Positions 25,859 to 34,483 are shown, counted from the first letter of the stretch. The stretch is DNA of 64,000 nt from Bradyrhizobium sp. PSBB068 (GCA_016839165.1 CP069300.1:2914001-2978000); one strand, 5' to 3'. Translations and numbers: made by a program. The notes: generated by a model not told the origin, from the sequence alone.

Positions 25859-26326
25859 GTGACCCGTTCCTCCAAGGCCGACACAAAGGGCCGAAAACTA
25901 TCGAGTTTTCTGTGCTTTGCGGTCTATTCGGCCAATCTGGCCTTCGGCCGCGCCTACAAGCCGATCCTCGATGCGTACGGCCTGACTTACACCCAGTACA
26001 TCGCCATGATCGCGTTGTCGGAAGCGGACGAGCAGACCGTCAGCGAACTCGGCGAGAAGCTGTTCCTGGAATCCAACACGCTGACGCCGATCCTGAAGAA
26101 GCTGGAGCAGAGCGGCTACATTAGCCGCACCCGCGATCCCGCCGACGAGCGGCAGGTGCGGGTGAGCCTGACGGCAGCGGGCCGGCGTCTGCTCGACAAG
26201 GAGATCAACGCGTCGCTGGTCGAAGCCACCGGGCTCGGCGACGAATTTCCGATCGTGCAGAAGAGCGTGGTCAGGCTGCGCGACAATCTGCTGCAACACA
26301 CGCGCGGCGATCCGAAGAAGGGCTGA
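25859..26326 (+). CDS. ohrR: MarR-family organic peroxide sensor OhrR
   Basis: This 155-residue MarR protein carries the reactive cysteine typical of OhrR at residue 19 (KLSSFLCFAVYSANLAFGRA). The recognition helix region is LGEKLFLESNTLTPILKKLE and the wing contains DPADERQVRV. Oxidation of the cysteine by organic peroxide should release the operators and induce ohr. A GTG start at 25859 is used. Confidence 0.9.
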   Translation: MTRSSKADTKGRKLSSFLCFAVYSANLAFGRAYKPILDAYGLTYTQYIAMIALSEADEQTVSELGEKLFLESNTLTPILKKLEQSGYISRTRDPADERQVRVSLTAAGRRLLDKEINASLVEATGLGDEFPIVQKSVVRLRDNLLQHTRGDPKKG

Positions 26327-26366
26327 TGCTGCGGCAGCGGCGTGCCGGTGCACCATGACGTGCTGC

Positions 26367-26577
26367 CTTCGGATTTGCCGTGTTGCCGCCGCTCAGGAAT
26401 GAAAGCACTGATTCCAGCGTGGCCTGCATCTGGTCGTGCAAGGTCTCCACGCCTGCGCATCGTTCTCGTGTATTCGGATCTGAGCCGTAGCCGGGTGATG
26501 GGCATTCGCAAATCGTGACTGATGGCGGCGAGCATGCGTGTGCGGATTTTCATCAGCGTGGTAACCCGCTTATCGTG
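26367..26577 (-). pseudogene. Decayed sensor histidine kinase (HisKA remnant)
   Basis: On the minus strand, IRTRMLAAISHDLR followed by MPITRLRLRSEY is the phosphoacceptor helix of an EnvZ-like kinase. The reading frame then shifts. The continuation is found one frame over as VETLHDQMQATLESVLSFL, which is the second HisKA helix. At least one base is therefore missing near 26445-26465. Neither the sensor/HAMP part nor the ATPase domain is present, so this is a remnant. Confidence 0.75.
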
Positions 26578-26698
26578 ATCGTGCCCCTCAGAGGTCGCCA
26601 CGGTCGCAAAAAAAAGTGAGTCACGGCGACCGTCTGCTGTCGGTTCCGCCTTGGTCCGTTCGTCTTCCACCCAGAACGAACTGCATGGGAGTTCCCGA

Positions 26699-27916
26699 AT
26701 GGCCAATTCGACCTATCGTTGGGTGATTGTCGCGGCCGGCGGCCTGCTCGGCTGCGTCGCGATCGGCGGCATGTTCTCGTTACCCGTATTCCTGCAGCCG
26801 ATGGCGCGCGAGACCGGCTGGTCGGTGACCGGGATATCGAGCGCGATGACGATCGGCTTCCTCGCAATGGCCTTCACCAGCATGGCCTGGGGCACGCTGT
26901 CCGACCGCTTCGGGCCGCTCCCGGTCGTGCTGACCGGATCGGTGGTGCTCACCGCGAGCCTTGCGCTGGCAAGTCGGGCACCATCGCTGCTGGCATTTCA
27001 GTTCATGTTCGGCGGGCTGGTCGGTGCTGCGACGGCCGCAATCTTCGCCCCGATGATGGCCTGCGTCGCCGGCTGGTTCGACACCCATCGCAGCATCGCC
27101 GTTTCGCTGGTGTCGGCCGGCATGGGCATGGCGCCGATGACGATGTCGCCGCTCGCGGCCTGGTTGATCTCCCACCACGACTGGCGGACCGCGATGCTGA
27201 TCGTCTCGGGCGTGGTCGGCGCGATCATGATCCCGGTGTCGTTGCTGGTGCGCCGCCCGCCGGCGCTGCAAGATGACCACGTGGCGGTGGCTTCCGAGAA
27301 CGGGGAGCCGGCGATGTCGCTGGCGCAGGCGCTGCGCTCGCCGCAATTCATCATCCTGATCACCACCAATTTCTTCTGCTGCGCCACCCATTCCGGCCCG
27401 ATCATCCACACGGTGAGCTACGCGGTCACCTGCGGCATTCCGCTGGTCGCCGCGGTGACGATCTACAGCGTGGAAGGGCTTGCCGGCATGGGCGGCCGCA
27501 TCGCCTTCGGCCTGCTCGGCGACCGCTTCGGCGCCAAGCGCGTGCTGGTACTCGGGCTGCTGGCGCAGGCATTCGGCGCGCTCGGTTATGTCTTCGTGCG
27601 CGAACTGGCCGCGTTCTACGCAGTCGCGGCAATCTTCGGCTTCATCTATGCCGGCACCATGCCGCTGTATTCCGTGCTGATCCGCGAGAACTTCCCGCTG
27701 CGCATGATGGGCACCGTGATCGGCGGCACCGCGATGGCGGGCAGTCTCGGCATGGCGACCGGACCGCTCGCCGGTGGCCTGATCTACGATACCTTTGCGA
27801 GCTACACGTGGCTCTATGTCGGCTCCTGGGCAACGGGCCTCGGCGCGTTCCTGATCATGATGACCTTCCGGCCGATGGCATCGGCGCGGCCCACTGCGGT
27901 GCCGGCGTCGGCGTAA
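26699..27916 (+). CDS. MFS transporter (oxalate/monocarboxylate-like)
   Basis: Starting at ATG 26699 gives 405 residues and 12 hydrophobic helices. The motifs FLQPMARETGWSVTGISSAMT and WGTLSDRFGPLPVV are typical of the oxalate:formate/monocarboxylate-like MFS group. GLLGDRFGAKRVL marks the second half. The substrate is probably a small organic acid. It stands alone downstream of the kinase remnant and converges with the beta-propeller gene. Confidence 0.86.
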   Translation: MANSTYRWVIVAAGGLLGCVAIGGMFSLPVFLQPMARETGWSVTGISSAMTIGFLAMAFTSMAWGTLSDRFGPLPVVLTGSVVLTASLALASRAPSLLAFQFMFGGLVGAATAAIFAPMMACVAGWFDTHRSIAVSLVSAGMGMAPMTMSPLAAWLISHHDWRTAMLIVSGVVGAIMIPVSLLVRRPPALQDDHVAVASENGEPAMSLAQALRSPQFIILITTNFFCCATHSGPIIHTVSYAVTCGIPLVAAVTIYSVEGLAGMGGRIAFGLLGDRFGAKRVLVLGLLAQAFGALGYVFVRELAAFYAVAAIFGFIYAGTMPLYSVLIRENFPLRMMGTVIGGTAMAGSLGMATGPLAGGLIYDTFASYTWLYVGSWATGLGAFLIMMTFRPMASARPTAVPASA

Positions 27917-27925
27917 GCTCGCTCA

Positions 27926-27955
27926 GCGCGTGGAGCGATTGATCGCTTTACGCGC
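27926..27955. terminator. Interrupted 12-base stem-loop between convergent genes
   Basis: GCGCGT-gg-AGCGAT, a TG loop, then ATCGCT-tt-ACGCGC forms a long symmetric hairpin just after the MFS stop. It overlaps the last codons of the convergent beta-propeller gene. There is no T-run. A two-way 3'-end structure is the likely role. Confidence 0.5.
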
Positions 27956-28592
27956 GGCTGCGTTTCGGCCGCCTGATGGCGCGCACCTTGTTGTTGGTCG
28001 AGCCGCTGCCGCAGAAGAAGCGGTCCTTGCCGTCGGACTCGAGCCCGGAGACGAACACGCCCTTCGGCATTTCCAGCCGCTCCATGACCTCGCCGGTCTG
28101 CGGGTCGATCCGCCTGACGTCGCTCTGCTCCTCTTCCCAGGTGCCGTGCCAGAGTTCGCCATCGACCCAGGAGACGCCGGTGACGAAGCGGTTGCTTTCG
28201 ATGGTGCGAATGACCTTGCCGGTTTCCGGATCGACCTGAACGATGGTGCGGTCGCGATACTGGCCGACCCACAGCGAGCCTTCAGCCCAGGCGAGACCCG
28301 AGTCGCGGCCGCCGCCGGGCGAGGGGATCGTCGACACCACGCGTCCGCTGTTCGGCTCGATCTTCAGGATGCGGTCCTCGGCGATCTGATAGAGGTGCTT
28401 GCCGTCGAAGGCGGTGCCGGCATGGGCCGCGATGTCGAGGCTGCGGGTGGTGTTGCCGCTGTCGGGATCGAACGCGACCAGCCGGCCGCCGGCCGCGAAC
28501 CACACCTGCTCGCCGTCGAAGCTGACGCCGCCGACGCTCTCGACGCCTTCGAAGGCATATTCCCGGATGATCTCGGCTTCGGACGTCTTCAT
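27948..28592 (-). CDS. YncE/SMP-30-like beta-propeller protein
   Basis: The 214-residue protein is made of repeated four-strand units, such as FDGEQVWFAAGGRLVAFDPD, FDGKHLYQIAEDRILKIEPN, WAEGSLWVGQYRDRTIVQVD and WVDGELWHGTWEE. This is a beta-propeller of the glutamine-cyclotransferase/SMP-30 superfamily. No signal peptide is visible. It starts 33 bases downstream of the HTH/TPR regulator gene on the same strand and is probably co-expressed with it. Enzyme activity cannot be inferred. Confidence 0.8.
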   Translation of the reverse strand: MKTSEAEIIREYAFEGVESVGGVSFDGEQVWFAAGGRLVAFDPDSGNTTRSLDIAAHAGTAFDGKHLYQIAEDRILKIEPNSGRVVSTIPSPGGGRDSGLAWAEGSLWVGQYRDRTIVQVDPETGKVIRTIESNRFVTGVSWVDGELWHGTWEEEQSDVRRIDPQTGEVMERLEMPKGVFVSGLESDGKDRFFCGSGSTNNKVRAIRRPKRSRA

Positions 28593-28625
28593 GCGGCGCT
28601 CCAGTTGTCTGATTTCATCCCGATG

Positions 28626-29846
28626 CTAGCCGTTCGGCAGCGGGGCAGGGAGTAACAACGTCGTCGTGAATCCCGGCACCGGGGGCGTCATCCAGCGCCG
28701 GGCGCGGGCGCGGCCGACCGACTGCACCTTGCCGGTGGCCGCCAGCGCGTCGAGCGCGCGCTGGACGGTGCGCTGGCTGGCGCCGAGCGCGACCGACAGC
28801 GCCGAGCTCGACCAGGCCTCGCCGTCGGCGAGGAAAGCCAGGACCGCCGCATGCTCCTCCTCGACCGGCAGCGCCAGCACGCTGACCTCGCGGCGGCCCC
28901 GCGGTGCCAGCACGAAGCCGTCGGGCGTGGCGTTGAGATCGGCAAGCGGCAGCAAGGCCCGGCGCAGCCGTCCGATCTCGACCCGCAGCCGCGCCCGATG
29001 CGATTCATCGGCGTGCTTGCCGCGAAACGCGCGCGCGATCAGCGTGCCGCGGGAGGCGTCCTGCGGCCAGGCTTCGCCCAGCGCGCGGGCGAGCGCGAAC
29101 AGCACCGGACGCCGCGTCAGCGAGACCGTGGTCCTGGAATCACGCACGACGTAGCGGCAGGCATCGACGACGAGCGCCTTCGATGCCATCAAGGCCTCGA
29201 CCTCATCGAGCAGCAACGGCCGCTGTTGGCCGCGCGCAATCAGGCGCGCCGCCGGTGTGGCGAGCAGCTTCGCGGTGCTCTCCACTTCGGCCGCAAGCCC
29301 GGCGATGCCGGCGCGGTGCGCGGCATCCCTGGCCCGTGCCAGCGCCGCGCGTGCCGGCTTGGTCCGTAGCCGCCGCATCGCGATCCCGGCGACGACCAGT
29401 TCATGGCCGACCCGCAGTGCCGGCGGGAAGGGCGATGGATCGAGGCCGTCAAGCATGCGCTCGGCCGCGTCGAGGCTGCCGATCAGCAGCAGGCGGCGGA
29501 TTTCGAGATAGCCGGCGTGCGCGGCGTTCAGCGCATCGCCACGCGCGGCGAGCGTCGCGCGCGCAGCGGCGAGGCTCTTGCCGGGAAAGGAGAGGTCGCG
29601 CGACACCAGCGCGATCTCGGCCTCGGCTACCACGCAGCGCGCCCGCGCGATGGCTTCCCGTGGACCGAAGGCCCGGCCGGCGCGGCGCAACAGCTCCTTG
29701 GCGCGCGTGAAATCGCCGAGCCTTGCCATCGCGATGCCGCGCAGCGCCAGCGCCGGCGCATCGTCGCGCAGCGCCACCCGTTTCAGTGCGCCGAGGGGAT
29801 CACCCGCCGCGAGTGCGCGCGCCGCAGCCGCAATCAGCGAGTCCAT
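28626..29846 (-). CDS. Winged-helix regulator with helical repeat domain
   Basis: This 406-residue protein has an N-terminal Ala-rich helical-repeat region (residues about 1-200) resembling degenerate TPRs. A winged-helix segment follows (about 235-320; FALARALGEAWPQDASRGTL through RVEIGRLRRALL). A second HTH lies at about 340-390 (SSSALSVALGASQRTVQRALDAL). It is probably a transcriptional regulator that uses the repeats for signal input. The start at 29846 lies near the 23-base repeat. The downstream propeller gene may be its partner. Confidence 0.75.
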   Translation of the reverse strand: MDSLIAAAARALAAGDPLGALKRVALRDDAPALALRGIAMARLGDFTRAKELLRRAGRAFGPREAIARARCVVAEAEIALVSRDLSFPGKSLAAARATLAARGDALNAAHAGYLEIRRLLLIGSLDAAERMLDGLDPSPFPPALRVGHELVVAGIAMRRLRTKPARAALARARDAAHRAGIAGLAAEVESTAKLLATPAARLIARGQQRPLLLDEVEALMASKALVVDACRYVVRDSRTTVSLTRRPVLFALARALGEAWPQDASRGTLIARAFRGKHADESHRARLRVEIGRLRRALLPLADLNATPDGFVLAPRGRREVSVLALPVEEEHAAVLAFLADGEAWSSSALSVALGASQRTVQRALDALAATGKVQSVGRARARRWMTPPVPGFTTTLLLPAPLPNG

Positions 29847-29848
29847 TC

Positions 29849-29871
29849 GAATCCCGACACACTTGTCACTC
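29849..29871 (+). repeat. 23-base dispersed repeat, copy 2
   Basis: Identical over 23 bases to 13897-13919 (core CCCGACACACTTGTCAC). Here it sits immediately upstream of the start of the winged-helix regulator gene, in the spacer towards a small membrane-protein gene. Confidence 0.65.
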
Positions 29872-29935
29872 TCGCCCTCCGAGGCCCGGTCCTAATCTAG
29901 CACATGACGACATGGCGCATCTCCAGCGAGATCGA

Positions 29936-30187
29936 ATGATGACCGGCTTAGAAACACATCAGGATTGGTTGAAGGGCCGGCTTGGCGGCCGTGGCGCGAT
30001 CGCCGCGCGGTGGCTGTCGCTGGCGGCGGCGCCGACCTTCGCGGTGATGGCGCTGACTGCCGCGCTGGCGCCGGCCGACATGATCTGCGGCGCGATGCAG
30101 GGACCGCTTTCATTGCAGGGGATGGTCCCGATGTACGCGCTGATGAGCGCATTTCATCTGGCGCCGTGGTTGCGCCTGTTCCGATGA
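29936..30187 (+). CDS. Small two-helix membrane protein
   Basis: The 83-residue frame has a polar N-terminus and two hydrophobic segments, about residues 30-50 (WLSLAAAPTFAVMALTAALA) and 60-80 (MVPMYALMSAFHLAPWL). The first segment ends with a Cys (PADMICGAM). Paralogous small proteins with this pattern occur in rhizobia without known function. It converges with the cyclase gene, leaving only five bases between stops. ATG 29939 is an alternative start. Confidence 0.6.
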   Translation: MMTGLETHQDWLKGRLGGRGAIAARWLSLAAAPTFAVMALTAALAPADMICGAMQGPLSLQGMVPMYALMSAFHLAPWLRLFR

Positions 30188-30192
30188 TCGGC

Positions 30193-31284
30193 TCATCTCT
30201 CCGGCAAAGTGAAGACCGCACAGGGCCGCGCGATGCCGCGCAGCTCATGGGTGCCGAGCGCGACCAGCGGCATCTCGGTCTCGGCGGCGACGGCGTCCGA
30301 GACCAGCACGGTCTGCTGCAGCGGCTTGCACAGGCCTTCCAGCCGGCTGACCAGATTGACCGCGGCGCCGATCGCGGTGAAGTCGAGGCGATCGGCGGCG
30401 CCGATATTGCCCCAATGCACCTCGCCGAGATGCAGCGCCGCGCCGAAGGACAGTGCCGGCAAACCCTGCTTGCGCCGCTCGGTATCGAGATGCGCCATGC
30501 CGACGCGCGCCGCCGACACCGCACGCAACGCCGCCTCGCACGCGCTGCGAGCGCCCGTCGTGACCGGAAAGATCGCGAGCAGCCCGTCGCCGATGAACTT
30601 CAGCACCTCGCCGCCGAAGGCGTGGATCGCGCCGGCGATGCGGTCGAACCAGGCGTCGAGCGCGGCGATCACCTCGGCGGGCGGATGGCTTTCGGAGAGC
30701 GCGGTGAAGCCGCGCAGATCGGCAAACAGCAGCGCCGCGCGGATGGTTTCGCCGGTGTTGCGCCGCAACGGCGATGCCAGGACGCGCGCCGCGCTGCGCC
30801 GCCCGAGATAGGCCTCCAGCGCCGCGGTCAGCGTGGCACGCGCCGCGAGCGCGGCGAGCGGCGCGGCCGTGAAGCGCGCCGCCTCGCGCAATCGATCCGT
30901 CTCCGCAGGCGTGAAGGCGCGTGTTCCGATCCAGCCGAGGGTCGGGCCGTCCGGCCGCGTTCCAATCATGTCCTCGTGGATCGGGCCGGGCGCGAGACTG
31001 CCGAGCCAACGTCGGCCGGCATCGGCGGATCCGATCATATCGGGCATTGCAAACGGTTGTTCCGGCGCGAATCCGAGCGCCTCGATGACCTCGCCGTTGT
31101 CGGCGCGCCACAGCCAGGTGCGCCTGGCAATAAGGGGATGCGGAACCTCGAGCGTCAGGACACCGCCGGCAAGCGGCAAGCCATCCGTGATAAGATGGCT
31201 GCCGAGGTCTGCCAGCAATCGGTTGGCGCCCGCGGTCTCGGCGGCGGCGTCGACCAGCCAGCTCAGCGTCGAGGGCAAATGCAT
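30193..31284 (-). CDS. Class III adenylate/guanylate cyclase
   Basis: The 363-residue protein has an N-terminal sensory region of about 165 residues and a C-terminal class III cyclase domain. Metal-binding aspartates are visible in LLFADLRGFTALSE and in FIGDGLLAIFP. The dimer motif reads GNIGAADRLDFTAIGAAVNL, with Asp in RLDF at the purine-specifying site, which favours ATP. It should make cAMP. The start is uncertain: ATG 31284 has GGAG very close, and GTG 31320 would add 12 residues. It is divergent from the SRPBCC gene. Confidence 0.86.
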   Translation of the reverse strand: MHLPSTLSWLVDAAAETAGANRLLADLGSHLITDGLPLAGGVLTLEVPHPLIARRTWLWRADNGEVIEALGFAPEQPFAMPDMIGSADAGRRWLGSLAPGPIHEDMIGTRPDGPTLGWIGTRAFTPAETDRLREAARFTAAPLAALAARATLTAALEAYLGRRSAARVLASPLRRNTGETIRAALLFADLRGFTALSESHPPAEVIAALDAWFDRIAGAIHAFGGEVLKFIGDGLLAIFPVTTGARSACEAALRAVSAARVGMAHLDTERRKQGLPALSFGAALHLGEVHWGNIGAADRLDFTAIGAAVNLVSRLEGLCKPLQQTVLVSDAVAAETEMPLVALGTHELRGIARPCAVFTLPER

Positions 31285-31360
31285 CACTCCATCATGGCGT
31301 TGACGTACCAGACTTGTCACGCGTTATCGCTACATCCGATCGTCCATGGAGGAGAGTTCG

Positions 31361-31813
31361 ATGACCGAAGCTTTCATCGTTCAACGCGAGATGCAGATCG
31401 CAGCGCCGCCCGCGACGGTATTCGCCTTCCTGACCGATCCGCAGAAGATCGTGAGCTGGATGGGGCTGGAAGCCGAGACCGAGTTGCATCCGGGCGGGCT
31501 CTATCTGCTCAAGGGCGTCGCCGGCGATCGCACAAAGGCGGCACGCGGCGCGTTCCGCGAGGTCGTGCCGGTGCATCGTCTCGCCTACAGCTTTGGCTGG
31601 GAGGGAGGCGCGGAGGTCCCACCGGGATCCAGCCTGATCGAGATCGACCTGATGGCGCAGGACAACGGCACGCTGTTGCGCATGACCCATAGTGGCTTGC
31701 CCAACGCGGAGCAGTGCGCGAGCCATAGCAAGGGTTGGGCGCACTATCTTGCCAGGCTCGCGCTCGCCGCCGGGGGCCGAGCTCCAGGGCCTGACCGCGG
31801 TCCGCACGCCTGA
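31361..31813 (+). CDS. SRPBCC/AHSA1-type protein
   Basis: The 150-residue protein has the START-like helix-grip fold of the AHSA1/polyketide-cyclase-like group: VQREMQIAAPPATVFAFLTDPQKIVSWMG, GGLYLLKGVAGD, and the C-terminal helix SHSKGWAHYLARLALAAGG. Such proteins bind hydrophobic ligands; a GGAG site precedes ATG 31361. The stop TGA overlaps the ATG of a small frame (TGATG). Confidence 0.85.
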   Translation: MTEAFIVQREMQIAAPPATVFAFLTDPQKIVSWMGLEAETELHPGGLYLLKGVAGDRTKAARGAFREVVPVHRLAYSFGWEGGAEVPPGSSLIEIDLMAQDNGTLLRMTHSGLPNAEQCASHSKGWAHYLARLALAAGGRAPGPDRGPHA

Positions 31814-31962
31814 TGGTCGCCGTGGCTTGCGTCGGTCATTTCGAGCGGAGCATGATCGAGCAGAAGTTCATCCTCGTGTCGTTCATGTCCCTCAGCGCCA
31901 GCGCGTCGCTGGTCGATCCGGTTTTCGCAAATTGTGACGCCGTTCATGAAGCGGAGGCCTGA
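31813..31962 (+). CDS. Possible 49-residue coupled small ORF
   Basis: The ATG shares a base with the SRPBCC stop (TGATG), a common coupling arrangement. The product has a central hydrophobic stretch (FILVSFMSLSASASLV) and an acidic tail with one Cys. No family is recognised. It may be spurious, since codon use gives only weak support. Confidence 0.25.
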   Translation: MVAVACVGHFERSMIEQKFILVSFMSLSASASLVDPVFANCDAVHEAEA

Positions 31963-32025
31963 TCGGGGATAGGGTCAACCTCACTGAAGTCGTAACCATT
32001 CACGCAACTTCTCCGAGAGGCCGCC

Positions 32026-32592
32026 ATGGACGCGCTCACGCTCTTCATCATCCGTCATGCCGAGAAGCCCGGCGAGTCCTGGCCGGGGCCTGGCTTCACC
32101 GCGGATGGGGCGTCCGACACCGAGTCGCTGGTGCTCCGCGGCTGGCAGCGCGCCGGGGCGTGGACAGCCTTGTTCGGCACCGACCTCACCGGCGGCGATT
32201 ATGCCAAGCCTGACGCGATCTATGCCGCGACACCCGGAAACGAGCCCAATCAGCCGCCGTCGAGCCGTCCGGCCGAGACGATCTCGGCGCTCGCAGCGCG
32301 TCGCGGCCTGACGCCGAACCAAGGATTCGGCAAGGGTGACGAGCCGGCGCTGATGAAGGCGATACTCGCGTCGAAGGGCGTCGTGCTGTTGTGCTGGGAG
32401 CACAAGGCGATCATCTCCGACATCCTGCCGCTGATCCCGGTCAGCAAGGGCACGCCGCCGACCAAATGGGAGGGCAGCCGGTTCGACGTCGTGCTGCGCT
32501 TCGAGCGCGCCAAGGGCGACGACAAGTTCGCCTTCAAGGAGCTGTTTCCAAAATTGCTGTTCGGCGATTCCAGCAAGCCACTCGGCGGCTGA
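32026..32592 (+). CDS. Histidine-phosphatase-family protein
   Basis: The 188-residue protein opens with LFIIRHAEKPGES, the RHxE phosphohistidine motif of histidine phosphatases. SRPAETISALA and VLLCWEHKAI correspond to the later Arg/His active-site region. Members dephosphorylate small phosphoesters or proteins. An AGAGG site lies just before the ATG. It converges with the MmcQ/YjbR gene. Confidence 0.8.
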   Translation: MDALTLFIIRHAEKPGESWPGPGFTADGASDTESLVLRGWQRAGAWTALFGTDLTGGDYAKPDAIYAATPGNEPNQPPSSRPAETISALAARRGLTPNQGFGKGDEPALMKAILASKGVVLLCWEHKAIISDILPLIPVSKGTPPTKWEGSRFDVVLRFERAKGDDKFAFKELFPKLLFGDSSKPLGG

Positions 32593-32602
32593 GCCGCGCC
32601 GA

Positions 32603-32956
32603 TCAGTCGAGCCCGAGCGCCTTGCGCGATTTCCGCGTCAGCTTGGCCGCGATCAGCGCATGGGCCTGATCGAGATAGGTCTTGAGCTCGGCGTCGGGCA
32701 GGGCATCGTTGCCGAGCAGCTGGACCCATTTGCCGCGCGCCAGATAAGGCGCCGGCCGTGCGAGCTGCTGCTCGATCAAGAGCTGATAGGCCATGTGCGA
32801 GGTCTTGAACATGAAGCCGCCGGACCGCTCGATGAAGCCGCCGGCCAGCGCGAACATCTTGCCGCCGACCTTGAACACTGACGTGCCCTCCCATTGCACC
32901 ACCTTGGTGGCGGCGGGCAGGCGCAGGCAATGGGTTTCGAAGGTTTTGGGGCGCAT
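32603..32956 (-). CDS. MmcQ/YjbR-family protein
   Basis: The 117-residue protein fits the YjbR (CyaY-like fold) family: LPAATKVVQWEGTSVFKVGGKMFAL at the start, a central FKTSHMAYQLL, and the conserved GKWVQLLGNDALPDAEL ending in a KSRKALG helix. The function is unknown. The N-terminal acid in the usual FPxxxE motif is replaced here by LPAATKVVQWEG, within family variation. Confidence 0.85.
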   Translation of the reverse strand: MRPKTFETHCLRLPAATKVVQWEGTSVFKVGGKMFALAGGFIERSGGFMFKTSHMAYQLLIEQQLARPAPYLARGKWVQLLGNDALPDAELKTYLDQAHALIAAKLTRKSRKALGLD

Positions 32957-33109
32957 GAGTCGAACGGACCGGAGGGTTCAAAGCCTTAAGCCCGCCGCGC
33001 GTCGGTCGACAAGCCCAGTGAGGGCCGACGATCCCAGGCTCGTTCCGATCCCCGCTGTATCCTCACGGCCTCACGAAAACGTGGGTTGTCGCCGTCCTAT
33101 CTGTAGATA

Positions 33110-33123
33110 TATCGTAAGATATG
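33110..33123. promoter_or_regulatory. ATATC-GTAA-GATAT palindrome, PadR-type operator
   Basis: Perfect five-base arms lie 22 bases before the PadR start, inside an AT-rich stretch. PadR regulators bind ATAT-containing palindromes at their own promoters, so this is a good candidate autoregulatory site. Confidence 0.6.
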
Positions 33124-33144
33124 TTTTCAGTAAGGAAAAAGACA

Positions 33145-33774
33145 ATGAGACGATCGATGTTTCGCGACCGGGACCACGAGGGCTTCGGATTTGGCTTCTT
33201 CATGGGACGGCACGGCAGGGGCGGCCATCGCTTTGGCCGGGGCGGCCACGGCTTCTTCGGGCGGGGTGGCGGCGGCGACTTTCCGGGATCGCGCCGACTC
33301 TCATCGCAGGACCTGCAACTCGTGATCCTGGCGTTGCTCGGCGAGCAGCCGGCGCACGGCTATGAGCTGATCAAGAAGATCGAGGAGCGGTCGGACGGCT
33401 TCTACAGCCCGAGCCCGGGCGTGATCTATCCGGCGCTGACCTTCCTCGAAGAGATCGGCCACGCCAGCGTCACCCAGGATGCGGCGCGCAAGCTCTACAG
33501 CATCACCGAGCAAGGCAAGGCGCATCTCGCCGAGAACCGTGCCACCGCCGATACCATTCTCGAAGCGCTGTCGCGGATCGGCCGCCGCATGGAGGAGGTG
33601 CGCGAAGCCTTCGCCGGCGTCAGCGATCTCGACGGTGAAGCGTCCGACGATATTCACCGCGCCCGTCATGCGCTGAAGAGCGCGCTGCGTCAGAAGCGCG
33701 GCTGCGATGCCGCCGAGGCGCGGCGGATCGCAAAGATCCTGGACCGCGCTGCGGCTGAAATCCTGCAGCAATGA
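33145..33774 (+). CDS. PadR-family transcriptional regulator
   Basis: ATG 33145, eight bases after AAGGA, gives 209 residues. The N-terminus is a Gly/Arg/His/Phe-rich segment (about residues 10-45) that could bind metal or be disordered. The PadR winged helix follows (ILALLGEQPAHGYELIKKIEE, SPGVIYPALTFLEEIG, KLYSITEQG) and then a C-terminal dimer helix. Its stop overlaps an ATG of the methyltransferase frame (ATGA), so regulator and enzyme form one unit. Confidence 0.88.
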   Translation: MRRSMFRDRDHEGFGFGFFMGRHGRGGHRFGRGGHGFFGRGGGGDFPGSRRLSSQDLQLVILALLGEQPAHGYELIKKIEERSDGFYSPSPGVIYPALTFLEEIGHASVTQDAARKLYSITEQGKAHLAENRATADTILEALSRIGRRMEEVREAFAGVSDLDGEASDDIHRARHALKSALRQKRGCDAAEARRIAKILDRAAAEILQQ

Positions 33775-33797
33775 CGCAATCGCAAAGGAAGCCCTTC

Positions 33798-34442
33798 ATG
33801 TACAATGCTGAACCGCACAGCGCGATTACCGATGCCCGCGTCATGGCCGTCATCGAGCGCCTGCAGGCCACGCGCCGGGCGCCGGTGAGAGGCAACCCGA
33901 TGCAGAGCAGCAGCCGCGATCCACACGATTATGCCGAGCAGGGTTTCTCGATCCACCCGGAGCAGGGCGAGCTGATCTACCTGCTGTGCCGCGGCCTCGG
34001 CGCCAGGCGCGTCGCCGAGTTTGCGACCTCGGTCGGCATGTCGACGCTCTATTTCGCCGCGGCGTTGCGCGACAATGGCGGCGGCACCGTGATCGGCTCG
34101 GAGATCGTGCCGGCCAAGGTCGCGGCCGCGAAGCGCAACTTGGCGGAGGCCGGCCTGGCGGATTACGCCGAGATCCGCGAGGGCGATGCACGGAAGACGC
34201 TGCGCGATCTCGGCGGCCCCGTCGACTTCATCCTGATCGACGGCTGGCCCGGCGACAAGGGACCGACACTGGCACGCCAGGTGATCGAGATCGTAGCTCC
34301 CCAGCTTCGCGTCGGCGGCTACGTCATGAACGACAATGCCGAGGCGGATTTTCTGGAGTTCGTCCGCGATCCCCACAACGGCTTCGTGTCGATCACGCTG
34401 CCGCTGAAGGGCGGCACCGAGCTTTGCCTGAAGGTGGCGTAG
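33798..34442 (+). CDS. Class I SAM-dependent O-methyltransferase
   Basis: The 214-residue enzyme has the catechol-O-methyltransferase-like Rossmann core. The SAM loop region reads GARRVAEFATSVGMSTLYFAAAL, the acidic strand end reads GTVIGSEIVPAKVAAAKRNL, and GPVDFILIDGWPGDK is the metal/active-site Asp region. Start 33798 has AAGGAAG at good spacing; ATG 33771, overlapping the PadR stop, would add nine residues. Tight linkage to padR suggests PadR-controlled methylation of a phenolic or similar compound. Confidence 0.85.
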   Translation: MYNAEPHSAITDARVMAVIERLQATRRAPVRGNPMQSSSRDPHDYAEQGFSIHPEQGELIYLLCRGLGARRVAEFATSVGMSTLYFAAALRDNGGGTVIGSEIVPAKVAAAKRNLAEAGLADYAEIREGDARKTLRDLGGPVDFILIDGWPGDKGPTLARQVIEIVAPQLRVGGYVMNDNAEADFLEFVRDPHNGFVSITLPLKGGTELCLKVA

Positions 34443-34460
34443 CCGGGTTTTGCCAGCTGG

Positions 34461-34483
34461 CGTGATTGTGAGCCGCAATCACG
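34461..34483. terminator. Inverted repeat after methyltransferase gene
   Basis: CGTGATTG and CAATCACG form an eight-base stem with a seven-base loop 18 bases after the methyltransferase stop. No T-run follows directly, so its activity as a terminator is uncertain. Confidence 0.45.
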
